Assembly (NCBI GenBank): GCA_035935235.1
Contig: DASYXG010000032.1
Span: forward strand, 1 to 7,666
Source: DATARH01 sp035935235
GTDB lineage: Bacteria > Pseudomonadota > Alphaproteobacteria > ATCC43930 > CGMCC-115725
Direction of reading: 5' to 3'
Length of the DNA stretch: 7,666 bases
Part shown: piece after piece, positions 5,737 through 7,666 of the stretch
Numbering within the stretch: position 1 is the first letter of the stretch
Layout: each line of letters begins with the position of its first letter
Position numbers and translations under genes: made by a program
Notes under the pieces: model-generated
The model's input: only the letters and a program-made list of their open reading frames with translations
Databases searched by the model: none
What the model was told of the DNA's origin: nothing

Positions 5737-5743
5737 AATCGGC
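5726..5743. other. inverted repeat just after the AraC-type regulator gene
   Basis: GCCGATT (5726-5732) and AATCGGC (5737-5743) pair over 7 bp with a 4-base loop, three bases after the stop codon of the regulator gene. The left arm is part of the third operator-like repeat. No T-run follows on the - strand, so termination is doubtful; it may instead be a two-sided protein site. Confidence 0.4.
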
Positions 5744-5746
5744 GCG

Positions 5747-6814
5747 CTATTCCGCGGCTCGCGACGCGTTGCGCTGCATATACTCGCGGCGGAAATCGGT
5801 CGGGGTCATCCCGGTCTGGGCCTTGAAGGCGCGGTTGAACGGGCCGAGCGACTGGAAGCCGGCGTCGAGCGCGATTGTCAGGACGGGGACTTGCAGCTGA
5901 CCGGGGTCGGACAATGCCGCGATCGTCTCGGCGAGCCGATAGCCGTTGATGAAGCTGCTGAAGTTGCGGTGGCCGAGGCGCTGGTTGATCAGCCGGCGCA
6001 GGCGGTATTCGGGCAGGCTCAGCCGGGCGGCGAGCGCGGCGATGCCGAACCCCCCTTCCCGATAGGCCCGCTCGGTTTCCATCACCTGCCGCAGCCGGTC
6101 GAGCCAAGCGCGTTCCTCGGGGTCGATGGTAACCGCGGCGCCGGCCAGCGGGTCGAGCGGCAGGTCGGTAACGGCGACCGGTTCCCCGGCAAATTCCGGC
6201 TGCGCGCGCAGGCCGAGGCGCAGCGTCGCCGAGGTGGCGGCGAGTGCGAAAACGATCCCGGCGCACGCGAAACTACCGAGCGTGCGCGCCTGCGCGCTTG
6301 AGATCGTCCCGAGCACCGTGAACCCGGCGATCGACAGGCCGGCGGTGATCGCCAGCACCAGGCGAAAGCGCCGTCTCCCCTCGACCAGGTCGCCCGCCCG
6401 GCCGCCGAGCACCTGCCAGATGCCGAACGCCACCAACACCAATGCCGCGCCGTTGACGATGCGCCAGGGCAGCCAGCGATCCATGGCGATCGCCCAGGCG
6501 GCGAGCGCCGCCATCGCCGCGGTCGGCAGCCACGCAAACCAAGACGGCCGAAACGAGTCGTCGAACGCCGCCGAGGCCCACAGCTGGAATACCGCCGGCG
6601 TGGCGACGCTCAACACGCGCAATGGGATGATCCAGGCGGGTTGGATCAAGGCCAATCCCGGCGCCGACTCGACGAGATACGAGGCGCCGCACAGCATGAA
6701 CAGGGCGTGGTATCGCCCCGCCGCGACGTGCCGGGCGTCGCGCCAGCCGAACAGGGCGAGCATCAGCAGGACGGCGATGCCGCCGCCGCGCAGACCCGCT
6801 TCGATCGTGGACAT
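5747..6814 (-). CDS. AraC-family transcriptional regulator with N-terminal multi-pass membrane domain
   Basis: A 355-residue protein. Residues 1-202 are hydrophobic, with about seven membrane segments (near 12-24, 38-56, 62-82, 92-110, 119-137, 152-171 and 181-200) separated by short Arg-rich or polar loops. Residues 203-242 form a linker, and residues 243-345 a C-terminal AraC-type DNA-binding domain with two helix-turn-helix units: the first around GIAALAARLSLPEYRLRRLIN (257-277, minus one), the second around TIALDAGFQSLGPFNRAFKAQTGMTP (313-338, in part) with the family signature ending in FRREY. The DNA-binding half must be cytosolic, so the protein is a one-component membrane sensor-regulator that binds DNA from the membrane. 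The signal is unknown. It probably controls the downstream desaturase and CoA-transferase genes, given the direct repeats between them. ATG at 6814 is chosen; purine-rich stretches (GGAAGG about ten bases upstream, GGGGA adjacent) can serve as ribosome binding site. A TATAAT and a palindrome lie upstream. Confidence 0.9.
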   Translation of the reverse strand: MSTIEAGLRGGGIAVLLMLALFGWRDARHVAAGRYHALFMLCGASYLVESAPGLALIQPAWIIPLRVLSVATPAVFQLWASAAFDDSFRPSWFAWLPTAAMAALAAWAIAMDRWLPWRIVNGAALVLVAFGIWQVLGGRAGDLVEGRRRFRLVLAITAGLSIAGFTVLGTISSAQARTLGSFACAGIVFALAATSATLRLGLRAQPEFAGEPVAVTDLPLDPLAGAAVTIDPEERAWLDRLRQVMETERAYREGGFGIAALAARLSLPEYRLRRLINQRLGHRNFSSFINGYRLAETIAALSDPGQLQVPVLTIALDAGFQSLGPFNRAFKAQTGMTPTDFRREYMQRNASRAAE

Positions 6815-6839
6815 TCCCCAGCCGCCTTCCGCCGCTCCC

Positions 6840-6867
6840 CTACCGCGTGCGTGCGAGGACGCGGTAG
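6840..6867. other. 9-bp perfect inverted repeat upstream of the AraC-type gene
   Basis: CTACCGCGT (6840-6848) and ACGCGGTAG (6859-6867) are exact reverse complements with a 10-base spacer. It lies between the CBS gene and the regulator gene, beginning about six bases after the transcription start predicted from the TATAAT at 6880-6885. It may be an operator, a 5' leader hairpin, or a hairpin at the end of the CBS message; no T-run follows on the - strand. Confidence 0.5.
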
Positions 6868-6879
6868 CGTGGATGGCAG

Positions 6880-6885
6880 ATTATA
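6880..6885 (-). promoter_or_regulatory. -10 hexamer (TATAAT) for the AraC-type regulator gene
   Basis: A perfect TATAAT on the - strand in an AT-rich decamer directly after the CBS stop codon, 65 bases before the regulator ATG. The 17-bp-spaced -35 reads ATCGCC inside the CBS coding region, which is weak. Predicted start near 6873. Confidence 0.45.
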
Positions 6886-6890
6886 TACGT

Positions 6891-7325
6891 CTAGGCGGCG
6901 CCGGCGATGAACGAGCGCATCGAGTGCGCTTCGTACTCGATCTCGTCGAGCCGGCTCTTGACCAGATCGCCGATGCTGACGATGCCGCAGAGGCGCCCAT
7001 TGCGCACCACCGGGAAGTGGCGGATGCGCCGGTTGGTCATCTCGGCCATCAGCTCGGCGACGCTGTCGTCGGGGCTGCAGGTTACCACCGGCTTGGTCAT
7101 CACCTGGCTGACCGAAAACGACAGCAGGTCGCTGCCGTGAACCGCCAGCGCCTCGACGATGTCGCGTTCGGAGATGATGCCGTCGACGCTCTCGCCGTCA
7201 TTGCTGACGACAAGCGCGCCGATGCCGCGGGCGCGCAGCAGCGCGACCGCCCGTTCGATGGTCGCGGCGGAGTGGATCATCGCGACCGATCGGCCTTTGT
7301 TGCGCAGGATCGTATTGACGTCCAT
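6891..7325 (-). CDS. tandem CBS-domain protein (144 aa)
   Basis: A stand-alone pair of CBS domains forming one Bateman module, expected to bind adenine nucleotides or related ligands in the cytosol and report energy or redox state. CBS1 covers about residues 8-65 (VAMIHSAATIERAVALL, then GALVVSNDG and GIISERDIV); CBS2 about 75-130 (VMTKPVVTCSPDDSVAELM, IRHFPVVRNGRLCGIVSIGDLVK). The C-terminal tail EIEYEAHSMRSFIAGAA is typical of this small family. The frame stays open upstream to 7577, but the extra N-terminus has no family character, and GGAG at 7332-7335 stands six bases before the ATG at 7325, which fixes the start. The partner protein is not known. A gap of 133 bases separates it from the GYD gene upstream. 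Confidence 0.9.
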   Translation of the reverse strand: MDVNTILRNKGRSVAMIHSAATIERAVALLRARGIGALVVSNDGESVDGIISERDIVEALAVHGSDLLSFSVSQVMTKPVVTCSPDDSVAELMAEMTNRRIRHFPVVRNGRLCGIVSIGDLVKSRLDEIEYEAHSMRSFIAGAA

Positions 7326-7331
7326 CGGGGG

Positions 7332-7335
7332 CTCC
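7332..7335 (-). promoter_or_regulatory. ribosome binding site that decides the start of the CBS gene
   Basis: GGAG on the - strand, six bases before the ATG at 7325. It excludes the longer in-frame readings that begin farther upstream. Confidence 0.65.
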
Positions 7336-7397
7336 AATCTCGGGCGGATGCCGCCGCAACCGATCGGCGGCGCCCGCCGGGGGATGGAACATCCTAT

Positions 7398-7408
7398 GAC
7401 AAAATGTC
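7398..7408. other. short inverted repeat GACA-AAA-TGTC upstream of the CBS gene
   Basis: GACAAAATGTC is a perfect 4-bp inverted repeat around three A residues, in the gap between the GYD and CBS genes, about 75 bases before the CBS ATG. It sits in the most AT-rich part of the gap and could be part of a promoter or operator; it is short enough to be chance. Confidence 0.2.
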
Positions 7409-7458
7409 GCACCCGCGCCAGATAAATGGCGTTTCGGCGGGGGAAAAATTTGCCGCTG

Positions 7459-7666
7459 CTACCGCAGCGAGTTGATGATTTCCCGGTACGCCGCCTCGGG
7501 AAAAGCCTTGAGCGTGCGCGTGCGCACGGTGCCCAACTGGCCGAGCACCAGGGTGAAACGCGCGGCGACCGCATCATCGGGCGCCTCGTAGACGAAGACG
7601 AGATCGTAATCCCCCATGGTCAGGTAGAGCGTGCGGAACTCCCCGCCCATTTCCTTCAAGGTCTTG
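7459..7666 (-). CDS. GYD-domain protein, 5' end cut by the window edge
   Basis: The C-terminal 68 residues or so of a GYD-domain protein, a family of small (about 95-105 aa) ferredoxin-like-fold proteins of unknown function. The motif that names the family is present as MGDYDLVFV, followed by EAPDDAVAARF, LGQLGTVRTRTLKAFPEAAYREII and the stop at 7459-7461. The frame continues to the window end (KTLKEMGGEF), so the TTG at 7659 is an internal Leu codon and not a start; roughly 30 N-terminal residues lie outside. It precedes the CBS gene in the same direction. Members are often found near stress or oxidoreductase genes, but the sequence here gives no specific function. Confidence 0.85.
   Translation of the reverse strand, partial: KTLKEMGGEFRTLYLTMGDYDLVFVYEAPDDAVAARFTLVLGQLGTVRTRTLKAFPEAAYREIINSLR

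Noticed and set aside
6126..7475. Long + strand open frame (449 codons) across the AraC-type and CBS genes
   Set aside because: It runs antisense through two recognised genes and their intergenic gap, has low-complexity Ala/Arg composition and no domain.
7326..7577. N-terminal extension of the CBS protein by about 84 residues
   Set aside because: The extension is Arg/Pro-rich with no family character, overlaps the GYD gene, and a good ribosome binding site marks the ATG at 7325.

Overview
The window reads as ordinary chromosome from a GC-rich alphaproteobacterium, probably of the Hyphomicrobiales or Rhodospirillales type. This is inferred from the high third-position GC, the gene families present (CyaA-type cyclases with periplasmic modules, CaiB/BaiF transferases, GYD and CBS stress-type proteins) and the codon use. 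No rRNA, tRNA, CRISPR array, insertion sequence or phage gene is visible.

Layout: positions 1-236 form a lower-GC, mostly non-coding stretch with one doubtful small ORF. One small secreted protein gene lies on the + strand (237-596). Everything after it is on the - strand. In transcription order (right to left) the genes are a GYD-domain protein cut by the window edge, a tandem-CBS protein, a membrane-anchored AraC-family regulator, a sterol-desaturase-like di-iron membrane enzyme, a CaiB/BaiF protein resembling 2-methylfumaryl-CoA isomerase, a class III adenylate cyclase joined through a transmembrane helix to a formylglycine-generating-enzyme-like (FGE/SUMF1) domain, and an alpha/beta hydrolase of the lysophospholipase/monoacylglycerol lipase type. 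The hydrolase gene ends inside the small secreted gene, tail to tail.

Three units can be suggested. (1) AraC regulator, then desaturase, then CoA-transferase: the gap between regulator and desaturase carries three direct repeats of AAATCGGC(G/A)AG at 20-21 bp spacing, which look like AraC-type operator sites, and the desaturase and transferase genes are about 40 bp apart. (2) The cyclase gene, perhaps with the hydrolase: it is preceded by a TGTGA-N6-TCACA palindrome identical to the E. coli CRP consensus arms, and the centre of that palindrome falls at -41.5 from the start predicted from a perfect TATAAT. This is class II CRP geometry in front of a gene whose own product should make cAMP. (3) GYD and CBS genes, small soluble proteins often linked to stress or redox state.

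The most notable signal is this predicted cAMP feedback loop. The cyclase adds to the interest: its presumably periplasmic FGE-like domain has lost both catalytic cysteines and so looks like a sensor or ligand-binding module instead of a maturase.
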